Below are positions 7,444-14,640 of a stretch of DNA of 18,326 bases, piece by piece. The position numbers and the translations under genes are program-made. Every line of letters begins with the position of its first letter. Positions within the stretch are counted from its first letter, which is position 1. The DNA comes from an uncultured Clostridia bacterium (GTDB lineage: Bacteria; Bacillota; Clostridia; Peptostreptococcales; Anaerovoracaceae): positions 1-18,326 of the forward strand of contig CALIXS010000022.1 of NCBI GenBank assembly GCA_938046095.1, given 5' to 3'. The notes beneath the pieces are model-generated. The model made no database searches, had not been told where the DNA came from, and saw nothing but the letters and a program-made list of their open reading frames with translations.

Positions 7444-9194
7444 TTCAGATGTTCAGAAGGCTGTTGGATTTTTCAGGGGCAGAAAGAAAAACACTGGTTT
7501 TATCCTTTGTTTTTCATATGTGTAATTCCGTATTTGAAATGCTTCCTATTATGGCCGTGCTTACTGTTCTCAGCGGAATTCTGTCATCCGTCTCAAATGG
7601 GGAAATGCCCGCTAAAACCGTATGGGTATCCTTTGCTGTTATGCTTTTAAGCATTTTGGGTCGCATCATTTTCACAAATATTTCCTCTGTAAAAAGAACT
7701 TTGGGAAGCTTTTCCATGTGCACCGTATGGCGTATGGAGCTTGGGGAAAAATTAAAACGAGTACCTATGGGATATTTTAATGAGCATAGGCTCGGTGATA
7801 TTACGGCCGCAGTTACAACTACGCTCGGGGATCTCGAAAACAATGCGGTTGTCATTATGGAAGCGGTCGCCGGGGGATTCATTCACGCCGTAGTTATAGG
7901 AATATGGCTTCTATTTTACGAGTGGGAAATCGGCATTTTGATGTTTGCAGGACTTTTCTTTTCCCTTTTGATATATACAAAGACACAAAAAGCAGGCGTA
8001 AAGTATTCTCCACGCAGACAGGCTGCGCAGGCGGGACTTGTGGCTGCCGTTTTAGAATACATACAGGGTATGGCCGTCGTAAAGGCGTTTGGGCTTGCCG
8101 ACCGTTCGGACAAATCTATGGATGCGGCAATATGTGAAAGCGCAGAGGCAAATATCGTGTTGGAAAAAGTATTTTCAGGGCTGTCGGCAGCCTTTCAGAC
8201 GGTATTCAAATTTGCAAGGTTTGCTATCCTCATTACGGCTCCGTATCTGCTTATGAATGGAGAAATGAGCCCCGAGAAGTGCCTGCTCCTTATCGTCGCG
8301 AGCTTCATGATATATACGACCGTTGAGTTGGCCGGAAGTACAGCTGCCGTTGCAAGGGTCGTCGATGCCTCTTTAGACAGGCTGGAAGGCATTTCGAAGA
8401 TGCCGATTCTGGATGAGCATGGAACTGACTTAAGCCCGGACATCTACGATATCAGCGTTTCAAATATCTCCTTTTCATATGATGAAAAGGAAGTGATACA
8501 TAATGTGAGCTTTTACGTTCCTCAGGGAACGAGCTGCGCTATAGTAGGACCCTCGGGCTCGGGAAAGACGACTCTTTGCAGCCTGATTGCGCGTTTCTGG
8601 GATGTGAAGGAAGGAGAAATCCTCTTAGGCGGTACCAATGTGAAGGACTACACCTGCGACAGTCTTCTCAGGAATTTTTCCATCGTGTTTCAAAGGGTGT
8701 ATCTTTTTGAGGATACGATCGAAAACAATATCCTTTTCGGAAAGCCGCACGCCACAAGAGAAGAAATGATTTCGGCAGCGAAAAAAGCATGCTGCCATGA
8801 CTTCATATCCGCACTTCCGGACGGTTATCAGACAAAGGTCGGAGAAGGAGGCGCAACGCTTTCCGGCGGAGAAAAGCAGCGAATATCTATTGCACGGGCA
8901 ATTCTGAAGGATGCACCCATAGTGATTTTAGATGAAGCTACGGCGAGCGTAGATCCCGAAAATGAGCGCGAATTGCAGCAGGCCATTTCGGAGCTTACAA
9001 AGGATAAGACTCTTTTGATGATTGCTCATCGCCTAAATACGATACGTACTGCAGATCAGATTCTCGTTCTTGAAGACGGACGGATAGTGCAGGAGGGGAA
9101 GCATCAAGAACTTATAGAACAAGAAGGGTTGTATCGACGTTTTGTGGCAATTAGGGAGAAAGCAATCGGATGGGAATTGGGAGGTCGCCGATGA
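7440..9194 (+). CDS. ABC half-transporter, second subunit (YbtQ/IrtB-like)
   Basis: 584-aa partner of the preceding protein: membrane domain (about 1-320), then ATPase with Walker A GPSGSGKT (370-377), Gln 418, LSGGE (474-478), DEA (498-500) and His 530, so both ATP sites of the heterodimer look catalytically competent. Start ATG 7440 is chosen over an in-frame ATG at 7392 because AAGGAGGTGA (7423-7432), complementary to the 16S tail, lies 7 bases before it. Length and every motif position equal those of the first subunit, although the membrane domains differ strongly. Its stop overlaps the next start by 4 bases. Substrate unknown; siderophore or heme-type import is proposed from context, with drug or peptide export as the alternative. 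Confidence 0.9.
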   Translation: MIQMFRRLLDFSGAERKTLVLSFVFHMCNSVFEMLPIMAVLTVLSGILSSVSNGEMPAKTVWVSFAVMLLSILGRIIFTNISSVKRTLGSFSMCTVWRMELGEKLKRVPMGYFNEHRLGDITAAVTTTLGDLENNAVVIMEAVAGGFIHAVVIGIWLLFYEWEIGILMFAGLFFSLLIYTKTQKAGVKYSPRRQAAQAGLVAAVLEYIQGMAVVKAFGLADRSDKSMDAAICESAEANIVLEKVFSGLSAAFQTVFKFARFAILITAPYLLMNGEMSPEKCLLLIVASFMIYTTVELAGSTAAVARVVDASLDRLEGISKMPILDEHGTDLSPDIYDISVSNISFSYDEKEVIHNVSFYVPQGTSCAIVGPSGSGKTTLCSLIARFWDVKEGEILLGGTNVKDYTCDSLLRNFSIVFQRVYLFEDTIENNILFGKPHATREEMISAAKKACCHDFISALPDGYQTKVGEGGATLSGGEKQRISIARAILKDAPIVILDEATASVDPENERELQQAISELTKDKTLLMIAHRLNTIRTADQILVLEDGRIVQEGKHQELIEQEGLYRRFVAIREKAIGWELGGRR

Positions 9195-9775
9195 CATACG
9201 AGAAATTTTATTCAGGAAGATTAGATGAACATATCTTAGATGGTATAGACGCGGAGCACAAAAAGAAAATGAAGCTTATCATCGAAGAAATCAATCAGGG
9301 TGAATGGACGGAAAAACAAAAAAAGAGGCAGAAAAAAAGCATAATCTCCAATATAGCTTTGTACAGGAGCTTTATAGACAAAGGGCTTTCGAAAAATGAG
9401 GCAAAAGAATTGGTAAAGGAGTATTCATTTCACATTGCGGAAAAAGCGCATAAGCTGCTAAATGCGTTTTTCCACATACCCGGTTTTTTCGGATTGTTTC
9501 GGTTTTTCATGAAGAAAGGAATGGCGGGCGACGAAATATGGAATAGCATGATACTGTCGAACGACAGCAAATGCTATTCCGTTGATGTACTGAAATGTCT
9601 TTGGGCAGATACCTGCAGCTTTCTTAAATGCCCGGAGCTTTGTGAAATATTTTGTTTGTGTGATCATATTGTATTCGGAAATATAAAGGGCTTTGTATTC
9701 GAGCGGAGTCAGACTCTGGGAATGAACGGAGATAAATGCGACTTTTGTTTTATAAACGAAAGAGGGAAAAAATAG
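9191..9775 (+). CDS. ATC hydrolase-like protein (PF14196-type)
   Basis: 194-aa soluble protein resembling L-2-amino-thiazoline-4-carboxylic acid hydrolase, an enzyme that opens a thiazoline ring to give N-carbamoyl-cysteine. The match is in the C-terminal half: ECP-like block LKCPELCEIFCLCDHIVFG (145-163), then FERSQTLGMNG (170-180) and CDFCF (183-187), as in that family's C-D and R-T-L-x-x-G-x-x-C-D-F signature. Nine cysteines fall between residues 128 and 186. The N-terminal half is helical and basic (residues 24-50 rich in Lys/Glu). ATG 9191 with GAGG 6 bases upstream beats the ATG at 9170; it overlaps the ABC gene by 4 bases and abuts the methyltransferase gene. The family contains many members of unproven activity, so ring opening is a family-based guess. 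Confidence 0.75.
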   Translation: MTYEKFYSGRLDEHILDGIDAEHKKKMKLIIEEINQGEWTEKQKKRQKKSIISNIALYRSFIDKGLSKNEAKELVKEYSFHIAEKAHKLLNAFFHIPGFFGLFRFFMKKGMAGDEIWNSMILSNDSKCYSVDVLKCLWADTCSFLKCPELCEIFCLCDHIVFGNIKGFVFERSQTLGMNGDKCDFCFINERGKK

Positions 9776-10516
9776 ATGAGTAAGGCTGAAAAAATATGGT
9801 CAAACGATGCCGGAAAAATGGGAGCTTTTCTTTTGCGGGAATTAAAGGATACAGGTGCGGAATGGAAGAAGTTGTTAAGCGATTGTCTTGAGGATTACAA
9901 AAGAGGGACAATTTTAGATGTCGGTTGTGGAACAGGCTTTATTTCCTTGCTCCTTGCCCAAATCGGATGTGAAGTTATTGCAATAGATAATAATGCGGCA
10001 ATGCTTGAAGAAGCGAAAAAAATATCTAAAGAACTGGATACTTCGGATAAAATTACTTTCATACTTAAAGACGCGGAATCAACGAATTTTACAGATAATA
10101 CTTTTGATGCAGTCGTTTCAAGACATACTTCCTGGCTATTTAATAAGCCTGAAAAGGTTTATGAGGAATGGTACAGAGTTTTGAAATCCGGCGGCTGTAT
10201 GTTGAATTTAGATGCCAATTGGCTTTTCCCGTTTTGGGGAGATGAAGAGGAAAAACTCTTCCGGTCGGACGAAGCACTTTTGATAAAACGCTATGGATCA
10301 TTTAGGGACTACTATCATGATACAGATATGATGAATGAATTAAAGAAATTACCTTTGAGCTATATAAAACGGCCGGAATGGGACTTTAAAATATTTAAGG
10401 AAATAGGATTTAAGGATGTTGAGATCGAGATTCTTAATCAGGAGAAGTATTGGAATCCGTTTATGTTGCTTAGATATCGCACTATGCCGACATTTTTAGT
10501 TAAAGCGAAAAAATAA
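9776..10516 (+). CDS. Class I SAM-dependent methyltransferase
   Basis: 246-aa cytoplasmic methyltransferase. Motif I is ILDVGCGTGF (46-55), acidic end of beta 2 is AIDNNAAML (69-77), motif for beta 4 is FDAVVSRHTSWLF (110-122), followed by YRVLKSGGCMLNLDANW (133-149), all in the normal order and spacing of the Methyltransf_11/25 group. The start follows the previous stop with no gap; GAGGG about 8 bases upstream serves as ribosome-binding site. Target is unknown. With the ATC-hydrolase-like neighbour it may modify the imported compound or a breakdown product; a self-protection role is also possible. The base composition from here to 13239 looks more AT-rich than the genes before it, by eye. 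Confidence 0.9.
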   Translation: MSKAEKIWSNDAGKMGAFLLRELKDTGAEWKKLLSDCLEDYKRGTILDVGCGTGFISLLLAQIGCEVIAIDNNAAMLEEAKKISKELDTSDKITFILKDAESTNFTDNTFDAVVSRHTSWLFNKPEKVYEEWYRVLKSGGCMLNLDANWLFPFWGDEEEKLFRSDEALLIKRYGSFRDYYHDTDMMNELKKLPLSYIKRPEWDFKIFKEIGFKDVEIEILNQEKYWNPFMLLRYRTMPTFLVKAKK

Positions 10517-10535
10517 AATACACGGAGGGAAACAA

Positions 10536-11150
10536 ATGAACAGTGAAAAAAACAGAATATCAAAGTGGGAAATAAAAGATGTAATTACTGTAATATTGCT
10601 AAGCCTTTTTCTTATTGTTATCCAATTTCTTATAAATATGGTGTGTATGATAAATCATTTTACCAGTATGGTTTTATCAATTGGATTTACTATGCTTTTA
10701 TGTGCACCGGTATATTATCTGCTCTTGTGCAGGGTAAGGAGACATTTTGTTACGCTCGTTTATATGAGTATCGTCGGTATTCTTTATATGCTGATGGGGA
10801 ATTGGTATCTTTTGCCTTATTTTATTGTTGTCGGAATTATATGTGAGGCTATTCTGTGGAAGGATTGCACCGAAAGAAATCCGAAGCAAATTACGGCGGC
10901 ATGGACGATTACCAGTCTTTTATATAACGGTATCAACATATTGCCGATTTGGTTCTTTTGGGAAACATATTATAACTTCGCCAAAAGCAGTGGAATGGAT
11001 CAAAGCTATATAGACTCATATGTTCATTACTATAGAAGTTTGGGATGGACTATATTCATTGTAATTTTTACTACGATCTGCGGATTCGCAGGAAGCGTGG
11101 TAAGTAAAAAAATCAGTCAAAAGCACTTCGAAAAAGCGGGTCTTTTGTAA
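10536..11150 (+). CDS. ECF transporter S component, Trep_Strep/MptD type (ECF unit 2)
   Basis: 204-aa membrane protein with about six hydrophobic segments (near 16-38, 42-64, 70-87, 90-107, 120-143, 172-192). It ends in SKKISQKHFEKAGLL, the same tail seen in the S protein at 2927, but the rest is quite different, so the two may bind different ligands. GGAGGG precedes the ATG. The stop and the next start overlap by one base (TAATG). It begins 19 bases after the methyltransferase gene with no promoter visible, so it is read from the upstream operon. Confidence 0.88.
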   Translation: MNSEKNRISKWEIKDVITVILLSLFLIVIQFLINMVCMINHFTSMVLSIGFTMLLCAPVYYLLLCRVRRHFVTLVYMSIVGILYMLMGNWYLLPYFIVVGIICEAILWKDCTERNPKQITAAWTITSLLYNGINILPIWFFWETYYNFAKSSGMDQSYIDSYVHYYRSLGWTIFIVIFTTICGFAGSVVSKKISQKHFEKAGLL

Positions 11151-11845
11151 TGAAGAAAGGTTCATTTTCTGTAGTAACTAAAATATGGTGTTTTCTATGT
11201 GTGCTTATAGCCGTTTCTTTGGGAAAGAGTGTTGTACTCAGCTGTATGCTTACGATTACAGCCTGTTTGCATCTCGCCGTGCAGGGAAAAGGAAACATTG
11301 TCTTTAACTATGGAATATTCTATATATTGCTGGGACTTTTGCTGTACGCGATACAATACCGCGGCCTTCATATGTTGATTTTCTCGGAATTTTATGTGTT
11401 GATGTTTTGGAAGCTGTCTCCTGTTATTTTACTATCGTGGGATTTAATTACAACGCCTCCAGGAAAGATTTCCTCTTTCCTGAGCAAAAGCCATATCCCG
11501 ACACCTGTCATTCTGGGTGTACTTGTAGTATTCAGGTTTTTCCCCACTATGAAATCGGAATTGAGGAGTGTGTATCTGTCAATGAAAAACAGAAATCTGA
11601 CAGGTATCAGGCAGGTGCTGAAAGCTCCCGCAAAAAGCTGTGAATATGTTTTGATACCACTTCTCATCAGAATTTTAATGATAGCGGATCAGCTTTCTGT
11701 TTCAGCCGTTGCAAGAGGTGGAGAATCACCGGGAGTGAGAAGCAGCTATTATGAAAGCAATATTGGAATGACGGATATCCTTGTCATGGTTTTCTGGGTA
11801 GTTTTGATATTGGCCTATCTGTATATCGGAGGAATTGAAATATGA
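11150..11845 (+). CDS. EcfT energy-coupling transmembrane protein, divergent (ECF unit 2)
   Basis: 231-aa EcfT with hydrophobic helices over residues 10-100 and 205-228 and the coupling block FRFFPT (128-133). The second Arg motif is intact (VARG, 187-190), but the first, ALRG in the other two EcfT proteins here, reads KNRN (146-149): the Arg is kept while both neighbours changed. It overlaps the S gene by one base and the ATPase gene by four (ATGA), so the unit is complete and coupled. I expect it to work with its own fused ATPase and perhaps not to interchange with unit 1. Confidence 0.88.
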   Translation: MKKGSFSVVTKIWCFLCVLIAVSLGKSVVLSCMLTITACLHLAVQGKGNIVFNYGIFYILLGLLLYAIQYRGLHMLIFSEFYVLMFWKLSPVILLSWDLITTPPGKISSFLSKSHIPTPVILGVLVVFRFFPTMKSELRSVYLSMKNRNLTGIRQVLKAPAKSCEYVLIPLLIRILMIADQLSVSAVARGGESPGVRSSYYESNIGMTDILVMVFWVVLILAYLYIGGIEI

Positions 11846-13239
11846 TTGAATTAGATAATGTTTCCTTTCAATATTCCGAGAGCAGGCATGGCGTAAAAAA
11901 GATAAATTTAAAGATAAAAACAGGCGAGTGCATTGTCCTCACAGGAAAATCCGGATGTGGAAAAACTACGGTTATAAGACTTATAAATGGTCTTGCTCCG
12001 CGGTACTACAAAGGAACAAAAACAGGTGATATATACATCTCGGGAAAAAATATTGAAACGATGCCGTCTTATGATATAGGCAGAATCGTCGGCAGTATAT
12101 TTCAGGATCCTAAGAGGCAGTTTTTTTCGTCGGAGCTTGAGGGAGAGATAGCATTTGGCTGTGAAAATTATGGATTTTCACAGCTTGATATACGGAAAAG
12201 AACAGAGGATGCCATTTATAAGATGGGATTGGAAAATATAGGAAGGATATCCCTGGACTTACTTTCAAGCGGGGAAAAACAACGAACGGCAGTAGCTTCG
12301 GTGTATGCTATGCAGCCAAGGATTTTTGTGTTTGATGAGCCTACCGCAAACCTCGATAAAGACGGTATTGTTCAAATGAAAAACATTCTTATGGAGTTAA
12401 AGGAATCGGGATACACTTTACTGATTGCCGAACACCGTATCAGTTGGATAGGAGCTCTTGCAGACAGATATTTATATATGGAAGACGGACAGATACGAAA
12501 GCAGTATTCAGCTTCGGAGTTAAGTGCAATAAGCGACAGTGAGCGTATTTCAAAGGGACTTCGCTATACTGTAGATACAGCTTTTCCGAAAATGCCCGCA
12601 CCGTCAAGGACAAATCCCATTGCTGTAAAAGCGGAAAGGATATTTCTTATAAAAAACAAAAAACAAATATTAGAAAATGTAGATCTTGTTGTTAATGAGA
12701 AAAGCATTACTGCAATTACGGGAGATAACGGTATAGGTAAGACCACTTTAGCTTTGATTTTAAGCGGACTCCAAAAAATAAGAAAAGGAAGCGTTTATAT
12801 TAATGGAGAGAAAACGGGATACAGAAAGCTCCGCAATACCATTTATTACTGTTCAAATGACACGGGAACGCAGTTTTTCACTGAAAGTGTTTCAAAGGAG
12901 CTTTTGCTTGGCTTGGAATTTAACACAACAAATTTAGAAATGGCAAGAAACTTACTTAGGAATATGCAACTGTATGACTATAAAGATTCACATCCTGCCT
13001 CATTATCGGGAGGACAAAAACAACGGCTTGCAGTATGTTGCGCACTGCTGTCGGGTAAAAATATTTTGATACTCGATGAGCCTACCGGCGGCTTAGATGC
13101 CGAGAATATGCTTTTGATTGCAAAGGCATTAAAAAATGCGAAAAACAGAGGTAAAACAATTTTGCTGATAACCCATGATGATGAATTTATGAATGCTTGC
13201 TGTGAATACAGATTAAATATGGATAAAGTACAGAAATAA
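11842..13239 (+). CDS. Fused EcfA-EcfA ABC ATPase (ECF unit 2)
   Basis: 465-aa tandem ABC ATPase. Domain 1: Walker A GKSGCGKT (35-42), Gln 88, signature LSSGE (141-145) instead of LSGGE, Glu 166, His 198. Domain 2: Walker A GDNGIGKT (294-301), LSGGQ (388-392), LDEP with Glu 413, His 445. The Q-loop of domain 2 reads CSND where unit 1 has VMQD, so Asn 339 replaces the conserved Gln. Walker and catalytic residues are otherwise complete and the protein should hydrolyse ATP. ATG 11842 overlaps the ecfT stop; GGAGGA is upstream. The MATE gene begins 21 bases after it. Confidence 0.94.
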   Translation: MIELDNVSFQYSESRHGVKKINLKIKTGECIVLTGKSGCGKTTVIRLINGLAPRYYKGTKTGDIYISGKNIETMPSYDIGRIVGSIFQDPKRQFFSSELEGEIAFGCENYGFSQLDIRKRTEDAIYKMGLENIGRISLDLLSSGEKQRTAVASVYAMQPRIFVFDEPTANLDKDGIVQMKNILMELKESGYTLLIAEHRISWIGALADRYLYMEDGQIRKQYSASELSAISDSERISKGLRYTVDTAFPKMPAPSRTNPIAVKAERIFLIKNKKQILENVDLVVNEKSITAITGDNGIGKTTLALILSGLQKIRKGSVYINGEKTGYRKLRNTIYYCSNDTGTQFFTESVSKELLLGLEFNTTNLEMARNLLRNMQLYDYKDSHPASLSGGQKQRLAVCCALLSGKNILILDEPTGGLDAENMLLIAKALKNAKNRGKTILLITHDDEFMNACCEYRLNMDKVQK

Positions 13240-13260
13240 AAATTCAGGAGGTTATTTATA

Positions 13261-14640
13261 ATGGATGTTCGTGACAGGTTACTTACGGAAAATACCTGGA
13301 GACTGATGGTTAAACTCAGCTTGCCTGCTATTTTGGGCCAATTGATAGTAGGACTATACGCCTTTGTCGACTCGATTTATGTAGGTCAAATGGTGGGGAT
13401 TGATGCTATGAGTGCAGTTTCCGCAGCATCGCCGTTTGTGCTGATAAACAACGGAGTTGCCGTATTGTTGGGAATAGGTTCGGGTTCCGTTCTCTCCCGG
13501 GCAATCGGGAAAAAAGATCAGGAAACAGTCGATAAGATTATGGGGAACCTCACTTTTTTGGTAATTCTGTTGTCCTCGGCGGTTATGCTTATAGGTATTG
13601 TATTTGCTCCCGGTCTTTTGAGTTTATCGGGTGCTGAGGACGATGTGCTTAAGATGGGAGTTTCTTATTTGAGAACGGTGTATCTCGGCTCTATATTTGT
13701 GAATTTTATGCAGGCTGCAAATATGGTGATTCGCGCGGAAGGCCGAATGAAAACCGCAATGGCAATTATGGCTGCAGGTGCAATTCTGAATATTATATTG
13801 GATCCGATCTTCATCTTGCTGATGCATTCGCGGGGTCCGCAGGCTGTTGCCGCCGCGACCGTGATTTCTCAATTTGTTCAGGCTTTTGCGACCTTAATAT
13901 ACTTCCTGAAAAAGAGTCCTGTGGTGCGCTTTCATGGGGTGAAGCCTGCAAAAGATTTATTGCCTGAAATATTTTCCGTAGGTATGAGCGCCATGTTCAT
14001 GCAGATTATGATGCTTGTTCAAATGACCGTTATATATAATACTGCGGTGCGCTTCGGCGGAGAAAATCAGATAGCTCTTATGGGGGCAGCCCAAAGAGTC
14101 ATGCAGCTTGCATTTGTTCCTATATGGGGGATGAGCCAGGGGATGCAGCCTGCTGTCGGAACAAACTTCGGGGCAAAGCGATATATGCGGGTAAAAAAAC
14201 TCACGAATGTATTTATAATGGGTGCAACCTGCCTTGCAGGCTTCTTCTTTGTCATAATTGAAATTTTTTCGACGCAGATATTATCCGCTTTTATTACAGA
14301 CTCATCTGTCGTGGCCTCCGGTTTATTGAATTTCCGACTTATGTACTGTTTATTTGCAACTTACGGACTGCTTATAATGACAGTTACTTATTTTCAGGCG
14401 CTCGGCAAAGCAAAACAAGCAGGGTTATTGGTCGTACTAAGACAGCTTGCGCTTATAGTTCCTTTGGTGCTGCTGTTGCCTCGCCTGTTAAACGGAAATG
14501 TTCTCGGAGTATGGCTTGCAGTCCCTTTGAATGATGCTATTATCATTTTGATTGCAGTTATTTTGTTGATCGGTGAATATAAGCACCTTATTAAACTGGC
14601 ACGGGAAAGCGGAAATCCGGAAGCCGGGGAAATGCTATGA
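13261..14640 (+). CDS. MATE-family efflux transporter
   Basis: 459-aa multidrug and toxin extrusion protein, about 12 membrane helices in two repeats. The N-terminus has the family pattern LPAILGQLIVGLYAFVDSIYVG (residues 21-42), and GxGSGSVLSRAIGK (about 72-85) follows helix 2; the second half opens at LPEIFSVGMSAMFMQ (about 234). It exports cationic or amphipathic small molecules using an ion gradient. AGGAGGT (13246-13252) precedes the ATG by 8 bases, and its end overlaps the next gene by four (ATGA). Its place in the operon suggests export of a product or by-product of the compound taken in or processed by the other genes. Confidence 0.93.
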   Translation: MDVRDRLLTENTWRLMVKLSLPAILGQLIVGLYAFVDSIYVGQMVGIDAMSAVSAASPFVLINNGVAVLLGIGSGSVLSRAIGKKDQETVDKIMGNLTFLVILLSSAVMLIGIVFAPGLLSLSGAEDDVLKMGVSYLRTVYLGSIFVNFMQAANMVIRAEGRMKTAMAIMAAGAILNIILDPIFILLMHSRGPQAVAAATVISQFVQAFATLIYFLKKSPVVRFHGVKPAKDLLPEIFSVGMSAMFMQIMMLVQMTVIYNTAVRFGGENQIALMGAAQRVMQLAFVPIWGMSQGMQPAVGTNFGAKRYMRVKKLTNVFIMGATCLAGFFFVIIEIFSTQILSAFITDSSVVASGLLNFRLMYCLFATYGLLIMTVTYFQALGKAKQAGLLVVLRQLALIVPLVLLLPRLLNGNVLGVWLAVPLNDAIIILIAVILLIGEYKHLIKLARESGNPEAGEML

